Counted from the stretch's first letter, positions 21,286 to 33,384 are shown. The stretch: DNA of 64,000 nt from Fulvia fulva (GCF_020509005.1 NC_063015.1:1054001-1118000); one strand, 5' to 3'. Made by a program: numbers and translations. The notes: generated from the sequence alone by a model not told the origin.

Positions 21286-21971
21286 TCACGAGCCTTTCAA
21301 CGCCATACTGCCAAGCACGAAAGCTTCAGCTTCGGCGCTCAAGAGAGTTGCTGCTTCACCTTTTTTTGGTGCGTCCAGTCGGTAGATCTTCCGAATCCTT
21401 GCGACATCTTGAGTTGGAGCCAGATGGTCGTCGGTGAGTGTTTGAGGTGTGCCGTTGACGTTTTCGAGAAGGTGGACTTCGACAGGCGCCCGATCTCCGC
21501 CGACCTTGACAGCAACGATATGCTGGCTGCCATCTTGAAGTCCAAATCGGCGAAAAGATTCTGCGATCTAAAAACAACGTGAGCGACATGACAAACATGT
21601 AGATCCCTGAGTGTGGAGCTGGCCATGTGCTAGCATGTGCTGTCACTGTCGTCATGCAGCGGCAACTGAAGGAGATGAGAGTCAGGTGGTGGGGGTGGAC
21701 TCACGTTGTTGTTTGGAGAGAGGGCGAAGACGATCTCTGAGTGGACGTTGCGGCTCTTCATGCGCGTGTTGAGCAGGTCGTTGACGGCGCTGAAACAGGC
21801 GGAGAGGACGTGCTTGCGGGACAGCAGCACGGATGCATCGAGGAAGGCGTACTCGAAGCTGGCGTTGCCGTCGAGGAGCTGTTGGCGCAGGAAAGCGGCG
21901 TTGTGCACGTCTCGGAAGAGGCACACGTGAAGGGGGTGGTGCGGCAGGTGGGGGAGTATGATGGTCTCCAT
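21286..21971 (-). CDS. CGI121: KEOPS/EKC complex subunit Cgi121
   Basis: Two exons, 21971-21705 (89 codons) and 21567-21286, with a 137-bp intron (GTGAGT to TTTTTAG, phase 0); 182 residues. Cgi121 (TPRKB in animals) binds the kinase-like subunit Bud32 and the tRNA in KEOPS, which makes the universal t6A modification at A37 of ANN-decoding tRNAs and also affects telomeres (family knowledge). Diagnostic segments are [50 protein letters not shown] with SPNNN, and after the splice IAESFRRFG. The intron is longer than most in this window. Just upstream of the ATG, on the plus strand, lies a GGT-rich microsatellite. Confidence 0.93.
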
Positions 21972-22012
21972 GTGGGTGATGGTGGTGGTGATGGTGGTGG
22001 TGGTGGGTGATC
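21961..22012. repeat. GGT/GAT microsatellite
   Basis: A run of GGT and GAT triplets starts at the CGI121 start codon and extends into its 5' flank. On the transcript strand it reads as CAC/ATC repeats in the leader. Confidence 0.7.
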
Positions 22013-22106
22013 AATCTGGATCTCCTGTGTGTGCGGGTGTGTGTCACCTGTGATGACTGATCATGTCCCCGTCGTTCCACGCGGCACGGCGCATGGCAGT
22101 GATTAA

Positions 22107-22730
22107 CTCCTACTTGGTTTTTTCCGACTTCCGCAACATTGCGCCTTGCGGACTTGTGTTTCTCGCGTAGATTTTACCTTATAAGACTATACGGATTGCG
22201 ACTGCCTGACGCGTACTTAGGTTATCGCGTCGCTATAAGACTTATATACATAGATATTAAGTTATTAGTATAGTTATAGATCTCTATAAAGCGAAAAATT
22301 ATCGATCTAAATTTTTTAGAAATATATAATAATGTTTTCTAAGTAATTCCTTCATCAAATATTACTTAAACGCTAACAGTACGATAGCTAAATCTCACTT
22401 CATATTAAAGCTCGAGATTTCGCCTTTCGGAATAGTAAGTAGTATTTAGGTAGAACTTACTTAAAGTCTACAAGCTATTACTTATCCCTTAAGATAGGCA
22501 AGAAACTACGATATATAGATACTACGATTGACTTCAATGCATATCGAGGCTACGATATCTTACGATAACTTACGATACCTTATAACAACTTACGATACCT
22601 TACGACAACTTACGATAACGAGCAACCTACAAATATCGAGCGAAGACACAAGGTAGACGATCGAAATCTACGCAAGAAACACAAGTCCGCAGGGCGCGAT
22701 GTTGCGGAAGTCGAAAAAACCAAGTGGGAG
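22107..22730. mobile_element. 624-bp element with ~68-bp terminal inverted repeats (MITE-like, RIP-like decay)
   Basis: The left end CTCCTACTTGGTTTTTTC is repeated in inverted form at the right end (GAAAAAACCAAGTGGGAG). The two ends stay similar for about 68 bases, differing mostly by C/T transitions. The flanks carry matching TAA at 22104-22106 and 22731-22733, a three-base target duplication of the TWA type produced by PIF/Harbinger elements. The interior is far more AT-rich than the surroundings, full of TA dinucleotides, and has no open frame. It contains 20-bp direct repeats near 22568-22620. This is best read as a non-autonomous element or an internally deleted transposon decayed by transitions, as repeat-induced point mutation would leave. 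Superfamily assignment rests only on the target duplication. Confidence 0.8.
22568..22620. repeat. 20-bp tandem repeats inside the AT-rich element
   Basis: The unit ACTTACGATACCTTAYRACA begins at 22568, 22588 and (partial) 22608. A related unit precedes them. Copies differ by transitions only. Confidence 0.75.
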
Positions 22731-23093
22731 TAATTCCTGCCGTCGGCGGCACAGCTGGCGTGTGGGGCGGACATGGGTCTCGAACAGCCTGAACTCTTCG
22801 ACTCGCAGGTGAGCTGCACTACTATTGGCAGCAGTCACACGTTGCTGATTCCCGTCGGCGTCTGAGACTACTAGAAGAGCGCGAGCGATATGGCATAATA
22901 ACATACATGTAACATCCCCCATGGGCCGTCGACCTTCCGTGCCCGCTCTATGTACAGTACTTGTGCTGCGCAGTGTGCACCATCGCCCCCGGAGCCGAGA
23001 AACACACGAGTTCCCGTCGTGTGAGCTGCACGCGTCTTGCTAGTAGTTAGTAGTCGTACATAGCAGGCGGCACTTGCCATTCACCACCGGAAC
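22731..23093. promoter_or_regulatory. Upstream region of the Zn2Cys6 regulator gene
   Basis: About 360 bases between the mobile element and the regulator start codon. It presumably contains the promoter, so the element sits within a few hundred bases of it. No motif is assigned. Confidence 0.35.
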
Positions 23094-26022
23094 ATGCCTT
23101 CGGCCCAACTCACAAACAACTTGAAGCGTCCCGCCGACGACGCCTCTGATGTCGACCGCGACGACGGCACCCAAACCCAACCCTCGACAACACCCGTCCA
23201 CAAGCTGCAGCGCATCGACAGCAGCTCCGGCATCGCGGCCGCCGACTACGCCAACCCCAACTCCATCAAGAAGAAGTCGGCCGGCAGCAGCAGTCGCACA
23301 GGTCAAGCATGTGACCGTTGCAAGGTAAACTCTCCCACATCGTGCCATACACCATTCACCCGTCGTGCCTGCCTCCACATCACCTCCCACGTGACGGGTA
23401 TGCGCACGCACACCACGTTGACGCTGCTCCCAGATCCGCAAGATACGATGCGACGCACGACCGGGTGGCTGCTCGCCATGCCTCCAGAACAACACCGAGT
23501 GCAAGACGACGGATCGCATTACTGGTAGAGCCACGACGCGGGGTCACACCGAGCACCTCGAGAACGAGAATGCCCAACTCAAGATGTACATGGTCGAGCT
23601 GCAGCAACAGCTAAGAGACAGTGGAGTAGAGCCCAAGGCACCGCCGAGTGCGCCCGCAGGATACCTTCCGCTCGGCCAATGGGGTAGCTGGGGAGATCAA
23701 GGCTGGGGCATGCAGTCCAACAGCAATGGCAATAGCATCCTCTCTCCACACCACACATCGCGACATCGCTCCAGCTCGGCAGCAGCACAACTTCTTCCCG
23801 ACTTCCGGCCGGGTTGCACTGGCGACAACTACCTGGGAGTGTCGTCAGAGAACGACTGGCTCACTCCGATCGAGGGCACGTCGCTGGCCCTGTTCGGCAC
23901 CAAGATCGACCTGGCCGAGTTCATGCCTTCGGAGAACGACCCAGCATCCTCGGCCATGTCATATCGCACCTTCCTCACCCACGCATACGGCAGGACACAC
24001 ACCTTCGCAGCACAGCTACCAGCTTACGAGCAATGCAAAGTCTACGCCGACTGGTACTTTCGCTCCATACAGCAATTCATCCCCATCCTGCACAAGCCGC
24101 ACTTCATGGAGCTTTTGGAACGAGTCTACCACCAGGAGAACTACCACCCTACATCCGCCGAGACTGTCATGGTGCACATGGTACTGGCTGTCATCAACTT
24201 CCAATTTAGTGCACGAAACCACAACGAGCAGGCACGACACGACTCCATGGCTCACTATCATTACGCCCTGAGCTTCATCCCAGATCTGGTCACGGGACAC
24301 AAGCTGGAGGATATTCAGGCCCTGACACTGATATGTTCCCAGCTGAGAAATCAGCCTCGACCAGGTGCCGCGTGGATGTTCACCAACATGGTCATGGGTT
24401 TGGCGATTGAGTCCGGCTTACATCGCTCCTCTAAAGCCTGGCAGGGCTCCGCCATGAACCAGGATCCACAGCGCCTGGAGATGCGGAAACGCATATTCTG
24501 GAGTCTGCTCGCTTTCCATGTCCACATCAGTGGTAAGCTGGGACGGCCCATGCCACTGCGTCTAGAAGACTTCGACATTGAGATACCTGAGCCACTATCC
24601 GATCAACTGCCAGACGAGCCCGTGACGTCAAAGTGGAAGCAATGTTCATGGCAAGCAGCTATTGAAGGTTGGAAGCTTCTCAAGATCATGATGCAAGTCT
24701 ACGCTAGCATCTATTCGATAAAGTCAACAGGCCAGTACGAGATCAACGTACACACGCTTGAGAAACAGCTCGACGATTTTCACGCGCAAATACCGCCAGA
24801 GCTTCGAGGTGGTCCACAAACCAAGGATGAAGACCGTGTGTCAGCGCTGTATCTGGACATGTCTGTTGCCGAGTGTCAGCTGCTGTTGCACCATCCTTCA
24901 CTATGTCGCTCTGCTTCACCACAGGTGATGAGCAGCAACCTGGATGTGTGCTTGCATTGGAGCGCCAAGCTTCTGTCAAGCGCAACCCAGCTGAAGGAGC
25001 TCAAGAGCCTTGACACTACCTGGTATTACGGCACAGACTTCCTCGCTGCAATCTTCACAACACTATTCGCCAACACCGAACGGCGAGATCAGATGGACTC
25101 GACCGATCTGCAACGGCTGAAGCACGACATGGATCAATGGCTCGATGTCATGGGCGAGGTCGGCGATCTTCTTGGTAGGTACACACTTAATAATGCTGTC
25201 CTCACATTGTACTAACATCTCCCAGGCACCGGCTCGGCACTTCAGCAGGCGATCAAGGCATTGGTCGACTTTTCGATAGGGAACATAAGCCGGCACATTT
25301 CAGCCAAAACCGCCGCCGCTGCCGTGGCTTCAGCAATAGCACAATCTCCCACTACGCAGGACTCGACACAATCGCAGAATCAGCAAGCATACGACAACTC
25401 CAACAGCACCGGCGGCTACTATCCAAACGGTACCAATGGGGACATCACTGCAGCTCAACATCAAGGCTATGCCGAGACACCACAAGTTCACCAGGAGCAG
25501 ACACAGAACGCATATCCGTCAGGTAACCAGTTCGCAACATATCCAAACACGCAATCGAACGGCATTCCTGGATCCGCGGCATACGATACCGCAGCGTACT
25601 CGGGCGAAGAGTCAAAGCCCGTGATCGATGCTCAGTACGCTGCCCACGGCGCGACCCAGCAGACGCCACAACCGACCAACTTCATGGCCGCATTCCAGCC
25701 GCAAGTCACAAACGGCTATCAGCCAAATCCACTGAATCCACTCGCAGGAAGCATGAACGGTCACCAAGTCTTTCCACACGAGGGTCCAGCAGCCTGGAGG
25801 CACTTTGCCACTTCGATGATGACCAACGTAAGTGCTCCGGACGACATGCACTCCGCCGGTCTAATGGCTTCCAGCAGCAGCCATGGTAGCTCGGCGGAGC
25901 CACCCATCGACCTCACTGCTGCCGCGGCCATGGGAAACCTGCAGATGCCCACGGGACAGATGGGCAATGCCTGGCCGTTCGTACAGTATGGCGGTGTTGG
26001 GACTGGTCATGGCCATCGATGA
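23094..26022 (+). CDS. Zn2Cys6 transcription factor with fungal-specific regulatory domain
   Basis: Three exons, 23094-23324, 23434-25174 and 25226-26022, with introns of 109 and 51 bp (branch CTAAC); 922 residues. The first intron splits the binuclear zinc cluster. Spliced, it reads C73, C76, C83, C90, C93 and C100 (CDRCK-IRKIRCDARPGGCSPC), followed by a linker and a short coiled coil (EHLENENAQLKMYMVELQQQL). The middle-homology domain spans roughly residues 250-620, with FIPILHKPHF, AWMFTNMVMGLAIESGLHR and a RKRIFWSLL segment. The C terminus of about 270 residues is Gln/Asn/Ser-rich, typical of activation regions. It acts in the nucleus on CGG-type sites (family knowledge). Target genes cannot be read from the neighbours. 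Confidence 0.92.
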
Positions 26023-28026
26023 TTCAAGAAAGAGTGGAAAGTGCTTTTCGTGTTGTTACTTTAGCGAGGTGCTCTGGCGTTTGACGCTGCGAGCGTCGGC
26101 CATGCACTTGGGGCTGTGCATATGGAGCGGATGGTTCAGGCATATCACATGGGGTTGCCTTCCGGCCAGGCGTTTTTGTACAGATACCAATTTGCTGCAC
26201 TTTCTTCCATTTTGCGAGAGCGCATTAGCTTTGCGTGGCATATCTTTTAGGAACATGAATGAGATGACATCGTACATGAAACCGCATCGCCAGTCCTCCT
26301 ACTTCACCAAGCTAGCTCGTTGTGAATCTTGTCTTCGGGCAGCATGGTGGATGTTGGCATATCTATGGACAACGATGCCAGAGCACCCTGAGAAAATTCG
26401 ACACGTTCATTTCTCCACAATTCATACTCTTAGGCCCCCGGCGGCTTGCTTACCTACGGGATCAAGGGCATGGGACGACAGCACGGTCTCGACGCATGGC
26501 GGTGAACTTTCATCATCGAGAGGGTGCCATCAGTATCGCTATCTGTCTGCTAGCCTGACCCACGCAGCGCCGATGAGGCTTGACTCTCGAAGGAAGAGGA
26601 GAGGGCTCTTGTGCGAGCGCGTAAGGCGAGAGATTTTGCCAACAAAGGGTGAGGATGCGTTTAGGTGGAAGTCTCTTAAGAGTTGACAAGTGAAGATTGC
26701 ATTTTGCTTGCGGCCATGTCTTGCTCGCGGTCTACCAGTGTGCCGCGAGGGATTCGTGGAGCTTTCTTACTGGTGGTCCCATGAGTTTGGCGTGCATTGC
26801 ACAGACAAGCTGAGATCTGTCGTGATTCTGAAGAACAGCGGTTTGCAGGGAGTTGGTCAACTAGACTTAGTCTTGCGGGGGAGGTCCTGATGCCCGCATA
26901 CGGCCCACTTGTGCTGATGAATGCCCATAGCCTCGACATTGGCGGTGGAAGTTGTAGAAGTGTCGTCCATGGAATACCACAAATTGTGGACACAATGTGG
27001 ATTCCTAGCTTCCTGCGGCTGGCCGGACCAATCGATCCGACACAGCCACAATTCTGATCTAAACTTGGTCAAACGCTGCATGGAACGATCCCGAAACAGC
27101 AATCGAGGCGATCCCTGGCGGCGGTCAGTCTGGCGTATCAGATACTGTAGAGCAGCACGAACGAGCGCTGTCTGTACAGCACATCAATGCCCGTATGTGG
27201 TAGTAGTCGAACAATCAGGAGAATGCTCGAGCTTCATAAAGGAGTCGTCGTCGTATCCTCCCCCTCGGTAAAGATCCATATAGAAGCTCGTATTCTGCGG
27301 GCTGGCGACTAAGAGGGGCATGCGTCGTAAGAGTCGAAGTTTCTGTTATAGCGCAGACGAGATATCGTTGTGGCGATATGGAAGTCCATAGCAATCGTAT
27401 CAGACAGTGACCAGATGTTCTACAGCATCTGCAGGGGCCAAGAAGTGGACGACAAAAATTGTTTGTAGGCGTCATCGTGGTCGGCCATGTGGATTGCATG
27501 TCTGAAGCAACCCAGCGATACGGCGACGCCAAGCTGGATCGCTGCCCGGGATGTGCCTATTTTGCCTTTAACATTAGAAACGGCCTGCAGGTTAGCGCGT
27601 GCGAGGTTTCCACCATACGCTTTGCGCTGACTGATGAGCGGACAGGGTAGCAGCGTTGCAGAGCGGATCATTTTGTGCAGTGCAGAGGAGCAAGTTTGTG
27701 GTTTTTGAGAGATTTTCTTGGAGGACACGACGACGATTCTTGTACGGCTTTTTGGATAGCACGTTCGTCTTGGAGAATTGGCAGATCCTGGTCTTGGAAC
27801 GCGCTCTAGAATTTGGCTAAGGCGTTGGTGATGGTGAGTTGTTCCTGTGGATGTGAAAGTGGCATGAGCGACTAGGCTCTTGCTTCGCTGCCTACGACAC
27901 CTTCCTTGGCCGACACGACTACCCATAGACTCGATCTCGAGCTGCATGCGACAATGTTGCGCCTGCTGACACGGCCATGACCCCATTAGCAGCAGCATTC
28001 GCTCCTCCGTCGATGAGAAAGTCGCC
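26023..28026. other. Gene-poor region
   Basis: About 2 kb between two long plus-strand genes. Open frames on both strands lack domains, signals and credible splicing; the longest minus-strand one (27420-28232) overlaps the next gene and reads as composition. It probably holds the 3' UTR of the regulator and a long promoter for the membrane-protein gene. Confidence 0.4.
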
Positions 28027-31000
28027 ATGAGGGCGCATATGCGCGGCGCCTTGCCGGTGCTCCTCCTCCTTCTACAATCGCTACTATGCACGACCGTCGA
28101 TGCCGCCTTCGTTACCTTCGAGAACTGCCTCCCCGACAGCACGAAGAACTCGGACCTCCTCAAGTTCACACCCTCCTTCGTAAACGCCACCTTCATCAAC
28201 ACAGTCGGCTCCAGGCACGATCTCGACCTCACGATCTACGGCAATGTCTCCGGAAAGCAGTACAGCGGACCGATTCCTACTGGGAACAGCCCATACTGGA
28301 GTAACGATAATGAGACGAATGGCAAGATTGTGGATATTGTAAAGTCGAACAACAAGTACACGACTTTGACTGTGGACTATATGGTGGTGACGTTCACCGC
28401 ATACGATAATAAAGGAGAAGAGTTCTGCCCGCTGTTGAACAATAATCAGTCATGTCCGTTGAGTCCCGTCTTCGAGTTCAACGCCAGCGATTACACTGTA
28501 TACCCTTCGTTCACGGTGTCGCAAAGGTTCAACAGTTCGTACGCCTTCACCACGATCTCGTCGACAGTCCATATCTTGTCCGGAGAACAAGGAGCGCAGG
28601 ATCTCGCATGCATCAGCGTACAGGTCACGCCTGACCTCGGACCAACGATTCGCGGGCTTCTTACCTGGCTGGCAGCGGCGATATTGATCCTGAAGGGATT
28701 GGCGACCTTGATCGCTGCGATATGGTCACCATGGGGCACTTCGGATATTTTCAAGTGGAGCAGCAATTATGGAAGAGATGAGGATCTGTTAAGATTGGTC
28801 ACACCAGGCTTCGGAGACTGCCTACAATACATACAATTCATCTTCTTGACAGGAAGTTTGACGCTGCAATATCCTGGATTCTTTCGTCCAGCGGTCCGTC
28901 AGGTTGCCTGGTCCTCCTTGCTGTTCAATGAAAGTTTCGTTACTGGTGGAAACAGTACGGAAGCCCTGGTAGATGGACTTTACAAGACAAATGCCACTTA
29001 TGGTCTGACGAGGATGAGCCAACTAGTCGGGATGAGCAAGGCACAAGACATGTGGGCATGCATGGCGATTTGGCTGCTGGTCATTATTGGTGTGGTTGTT
29101 GTGCTCTGCCAGCTTGGGTTCGCTGCTCGCTGGATTTATCGACAAGTAACGCGGACATCAGAAGAGGACTTGCAAAAGAAGAACTTGCCATTCACCCTGG
29201 GCAACATCATCCGCCTGATCTTCAACTACTTCCTCCTACCGATCGTTTCGCTCAGTTTGTTCCAACTGGTCATATCGAGCCGCTCACCCACAAGTGTCGT
29301 TGTCTGTGCGGTAGTACTGCTGGTCATCGTCATTGTGTGGGCGGGCTGGGCGTTGAAGGTCATTTTCAGTACGAAACCCAGGACTCTTCTTTTTGACAAA
29401 ATGCCGACAGTACTCCTCTACGGACCGTTCTACAATACGTACAGCGATAATGCGGCGCCCTTCTCTCTGGTGCCGAACTTCATAACATTCTTGCGAGGAG
29501 TTGCAATTGGAGCCACCCAGTCGACTGGTATCGGTCAGATCATCGTTCTTGCCATCTGCGAAGTCATCCTCATCTTGACTTTGAACGGCTTTCGACCTTT
29601 CCAGGGACAGACAAGCATGAACCTGTATCACACGTTCTATGCAAGTGCCCGTCTTGTCGTGGTTCTTCTAATGATAGCATTTGTCCCCTCTCTTGGTGTA
29701 ACCGAAGCGCCAAAGGGCTGGATTGGCTATGCTATTCTCCTTCTTCATGCCTGCGTTCTAGTCTTTGGCTTCCTGCTGAACGCACTGCAAACCATCATTG
29801 AGGTTGTCGCAAGATCAATGGGAGCTGGGCACGACGCACAGAATGGCGCTGTGAGGGGCAGCGTATTGAACTGGCGTTCGCTGAAGAAAAGACCAGACAG
29901 GAGCCGTGCGCCCAGGGGCAGCATGACGAGCAATGCTGCCATCTTTCGCGATGCCACTACCGATGCCAACTATGGTACGAGATCTAGGAGTGTCTCTGCC
30001 AGTAGTCAGCAGCTGCTCAACAGGATGAGTGGGTTTGAGAATTTCTCGAGCGGTGGTGATAATGCCAACAATTCCCCTGACCCTGGTTCCGAGCCGACGC
30101 CGATTGGTACAATGACAGACGAGGATGGTAAGCCTATCATTGGTGTGAAGACGAGTGGTGACAACTACTATCGACCACCAAGACCTAGGAAGAACACGAT
30201 GGATCCGGTGACGGCTGGCACGCGCACACGAAGCACGGCGGACTTTCCCTACGCAGATTCGCCAGGGCACGCAAGAGACAACAGCTACGACAGTGCTAAT
30301 ATGCACGGCTCACCTGCTCCTGCCTACTTCCGCGGTCGCACCGACTCCAATGATGAGACAAACCGAGCCGACTATGCTGTGCGAGAAGTAGATCAATACT
30401 ACCGCGGACCTGCACTGAACGACCAACCATCCAGGAAGCTCAAGACTGGTCCTGCTGATCCCGAAGGTCCCGCCTCGACAGCGCAATCTTGGTTCAAGAA
30501 CCTTGTCTTTGGCGTTAAGGGCAAGAAAAAGGAACCCGGCAACGGCTTTGAAGTTGTACGCCGGCCACGAATGCCGCCCGGCATGCAAGATCCTGCTGCG
30601 TCAAACGAGGCTCTCGAACTTCAACAAAGCCCGGCAATGCTGACAGAGCCTTATCGCGACTCACCGATCGTGGCGCAAAAAGAAACGCAGGCTGTGGCGG
30701 GTGCAGAAAGAGGAATGCCAAGCTCCTCACTTGAACGTTCAATCAGCCCGACTGATGATATCGCTTCACAACCACCGACCCAGCCATCGCAACCTGTCTT
30801 CGACTTCAATTTCGATGGCACTGCCCCGGCTGCAGTAGGAACAGCACGACCCGAAAGCGAGACGATTGGGCAACTCAGCCATCCAGTACTTGAGCCCATC
30901 AGTACCGAGCATCGTGCTTCTTTGGGACCTGCTGCCAATCTGCGACGTTTTAGTCAAGAGACGATTGAAAGTCGTTACACTGGTCGCGAGGCATCGCACT

Positions 31001-31665
31001 ATGCCGACGAAGAGCATGTTCAACCATCGAGATACTCCGACCAGCCAATACCGTCCCTCGACCCCATCGATCTCGTCGGCACTATCGACCTGCCATCTAG
31101 ATTCAACTCAACCACAGGCTCGCATGCTCCACCCTCCCGCTACAATTCCAACGCAAGCGCTGCAATCAATGGCCCAGCACGAATGCTGTCGAACCGAAGC
31201 GGCCCGCCTCAACTAGGACAGATCGACGTCGACCACGACCAGGACTGGCTACGAGAAGTCGACAACCTGTCTTGGAACCACACCAGCCGCCAGGCCAGCG
31301 TCCGTAGCAGTGAACCTCCGTTGTTACACCCAGCACCATCCGTCCCGCGCCGTAACTCTCGCCGGACCCTCTCGCAGGAGGTAGCTGCACAACGCTATCG
31401 ACCTCAGTCAACCAATCTCTTCGAGGGCTTCGACTCCGCCATATCGCCCGAGCACCCTGCGTCGCCAACAGAGGAGGCGCCACCACGGCATACTCCCGGT
31501 CGGGTAGTGCATCATCGTGCCGGCGATAGCATCACGCGGAACAGCTTAGGTGCTAACGCTGCCATGCTGGGATCTACTGCTGAGGTGGAATACCTACGCC
31601 GCGAGAGCAACGCGGCAAATGTGGATAGTGTGGAACAGAATCACAACGATGTCTTCAGGGACTAG
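28027..31665 (+). CDS. FLC/TRP-like ion channel family membrane protein (ML-like domain)
   Basis: Single exon, 1212 residues. Residues 1-26 are a secretion signal. Residues about 27-200 form an ML-like lumenal domain with paired cysteines and many N-glycosylation sequons. A block of about nine hydrophobic segments (about 207-590) is typical of the fungal TRP/flavin-carrier (FLC, Pkd2-like) family, with recognisable LLYGPFYNTYSD and LNGFRPFQGQTSMNLYH. A cytosolic tail of about 600 residues is disordered and rich in Ser, Pro, Arg and acidic residues. Family members sit in the ER, Golgi or plasma membrane and affect calcium homeostasis, cell-wall integrity and FAD transport. The tail is long compared with yeast Flc proteins but common in filamentous fungi. 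No frame breaks. Confidence 0.92.
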   Translation: MRAHMRGALPVLLLLLQSLLCTTVDAAFVTFENCLPDSTKNSDLLKFTPSFVNATFINTVGSRHDLDLTIYGNVSGKQYSGPIPTGNSPYWSNDNETNGKIVDIVKSNNKYTTLTVDYMVVTFTAYDNKGEEFCPLLNNNQSCPLSPVFEFNASDYTVYPSFTVSQRFNSSYAFTTISSTVHILSGEQGAQDLACISVQVTPDLGPTIRGLLTWLAAAILILKGLATLIAAIWSPWGTSDIFKWSSNYGRDEDLLRLVTPGFGDCLQYIQFIFLTGSLTLQYPGFFRPAVRQVAWSSLLFNESFVTGGNSTEALVDGLYKTNATYGLTRMSQLVGMSKAQDMWACMAIWLLVIIGVVVVLCQLGFAARWIYRQVTRTSEEDLQKKNLPFTLGNIIRLIFNYFLLPIVSLSLFQLVISSRSPTSVVVCAVVLLVIVIVWAGWALKVIFSTKPRTLLFDKMPTVLLYGPFYNTYSDNAAPFSLVPNFITFLRGVAIGATQSTGIGQIIVLAICEVILILTLNGFRPFQGQTSMNLYHTFYASARLVVVLLMIAFVPSLGVTEAPKGWIGYAILLLHACVLVFGFLLNALQTIIEVVARSMGAGHDAQNGAVRGSVLNWRSLKKRPDRSRAPRGSMTSNAAIFRDATTDANYGTRSRSVSASSQQLLNRMSGFENFSSGGDNANNSPDPGSEPTPIGTMTDEDGKPIIGVKTSGDNYYRPPRPRKNTMDPVTAGTRTRSTADFPYADSPGHARDNSYDSANMHGSPAPAYFRGRTDSNDETNRADYAVREVDQYYRGPALNDQPSRKLKTGPADPEGPASTAQSWFKNLVFGVKGKKKEPGNGFEVVRRPRMPPGMQDPAASNEALELQQSPAMLTEPYRDSPIVAQKETQAVAGAERGMPSSSLERSISPTDDIASQPPTQPSQPVFDFNFDGTAPAAVGTARPESETIGQLSHPVLEPISTEHRASLGPAANLRRFSQETIESRYTGREASHYADEEHVQPSRYSDQPIPSLDPIDLVGTIDLPSRFNSTTGSHAPPSRYNSNASAAINGPARMLSNRSGPPQLGQIDVDHDQDWLREVDNLSWNHTSRQASVRSSEPPLLHPAPSVPRRNSRRTLSQEVAAQRYRPQSTNLFEGFDSAISPEHPASPTEEAPPRHTPGRVVHHRAGDSITRNSLGANAAMLGSTAEVEYLRRESNAANVDSVEQNHNDVFRD

Positions 31666-32163
31666 GAGCTCATGGAGATGTATCGGTGTGGTTATTGATG
31701 ATTTTTAGCGTAGGCGTTTGGGCATGGGTTTGATGGGGAGATTGAGCTATGACCACGGAGAACAGAAGTGGGAGTGGAACTATGCATTATTTTCGAGGCG
31801 TTTACGGGCAGGGGTGGCAAAAGTTGGATATGTAATGATGGGATGATATGGTGCGTGAGAAGATAGGTGTGGATGGATAGATTGCATATGAGGTGTGGAG
31901 AAATATAGCATAGTATAGTAACGTAATGTGCGCTTTTGTGGATAGCCGTGCTTTGATGGCGGTTTTCTTTGTCTCTTTCGTTGATGTTCTGCTGTTGAGA
32001 CATGGCTGTCAGGAAGCTGCGATTGTGTTCTTTTTGGTTTGAGACAAGAGGGTCTGGCATTTGGATCAAGGCTAGCAAACATCATGGCAGGATATATATG
32101 CATCAGTCTCCATACTGCTGACACAACGACCAGATCCAACGTACTGCCCAAGCATTCCGCACA
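31666..32163. other. Intergenic region
   Basis: About 500 bases between the FLC-like gene and the first gene of the tandem pair. No gene or repeat supported. Confidence 0.4.
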
Positions 32164-33184
32164 ATGTCAGCACCGAACGACAGAGAACCATGGCAGGACG
32201 AACACGACAGTGAACCGGCAGAAATTATCGAGGCCTCGCGAGTCAGAAGTCAACATGCAATAGACGCAAGCAGAAGACGCATGGAAGAAAGAGAAGCATT
32301 ACTCCTCGATGGTGCTCAACGTGGTGTTCCAGTAACACCCCAGCTTTTGGGACTTGCAGGCGACAACGAAGCAGCTCGAGAAGCACAGGAAGATGCCAGG
32401 CTAGCAGCTCTTCGGGCGCAACAAGAACGAATGGAAGGTCAGGGTGTTGATGCTGGGAATGCGCATGCCTACTCTGTTATTGAGCCCGCTCGACTGCCAC
32501 GACGACGTCTTTGCCATACGTCGACTGGTGGACGTCCACCTCCTAGACCGCCGAATTGGCAGCCATTCACGGTGCGGCCTGCGTCTCAAGCAGATTTAGC
32601 GGCGGCGGCGAGGAGAGCTGCGGAGAGGACTGCGAGATGGGAAGCGAGGATGCGGTTTGTGGAGAGGGTTGTGGGTATGTGCAGTACTTAACGCTGAAGA
32701 TATGATGGGATCGAGCTGACTTGGAGGTAGATTGGGAGACTGAGCCAAGACGCATGCAGCGTGAATGGATACAGCGGAGACATCAGGAGACGGATGAAGA
32801 GGTTCAGCGGAGAGAGGAGGATCTGGAGGACTCTGAGGTATGTATCGAAGGGGTTCCAGTGCTTCGGACTCGGGCATGTCGGTCGAGATGGGCGCTTCGT
32901 GTTGTGTTGTCCTTCGTTGCTCGCGACAGCTTTGGAGATGTGGCGATGTACTTCGCCAGCATACCTGATCTGCCCTTCGGGATATGCGCTTCGTGCAGTA
33001 CTGCCCTTCACAAGCGATGCCGTCTCTTGAGACCTGGCAACATGCTTCACTAGCATAGCTGACATCCTTGCAGGAAGTACACCGTGTTCTTGGCGATGTA
33101 AAAGGGAATATGGATCTCAGCTATGAAGGAAATCTGGCTTTGCTAGATGCCATGGGCTATGCAGAGGAGGTCTACGACTCGTGA
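32164..33184 (+). CDS. Unrecognised acidic/Arg-rich protein, tandem family member 1
   Basis: Three exons, 32164-32674, 32731-32837 and 33074-33184, with introns of 56 bp (phase 1) and 236 bp (phase 0); 242 residues. No known domain. The N-terminal 160 residues are helical, highly charged and Arg/Ala/Glu-rich (RMEEREALLLDG, DLAAAARRAAERTARWEARM). After the first intron comes DWETEPRRMQREW, then an EVQRREEDLEDSE stretch. The last exon encodes VLGDVKGNMDLSYEGNLALL, a small conserved ending. That ending and the WE..RR..Q.. segment recur in the next gene, where the intron also falls just before WE in phase 1. The two genes therefore form a tandem duplicate. The long second intron could hide an alternative exon. 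Function unknown. Confidence 0.65.
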
Positions 33185-33384
33185 GCTTGGTAGTGAATGA
33201 CAATACACCCATTGTCGTCGCCTACGATCGTTCAGAACTCACTTGTAGAGCCATTGCTGCCTATCGTCCTCACATGTTAGCATAGTGAAGATGCCAACCT
33301 CACGCAGCGTGAAGCAGACATAAATATCTCCCCTCTCCATCGTTCAAATACCATCCATACAAACAAGAAGACAAGCAGAAGACC

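Noticed and set aside
27420..28232. 270-codon minus-strand open frame
   Set aside because: It overlaps the start of the FLC-like gene in antisense, has no recognisable motif, and its composition is typical of the reverse strand of GC-rich DNA.
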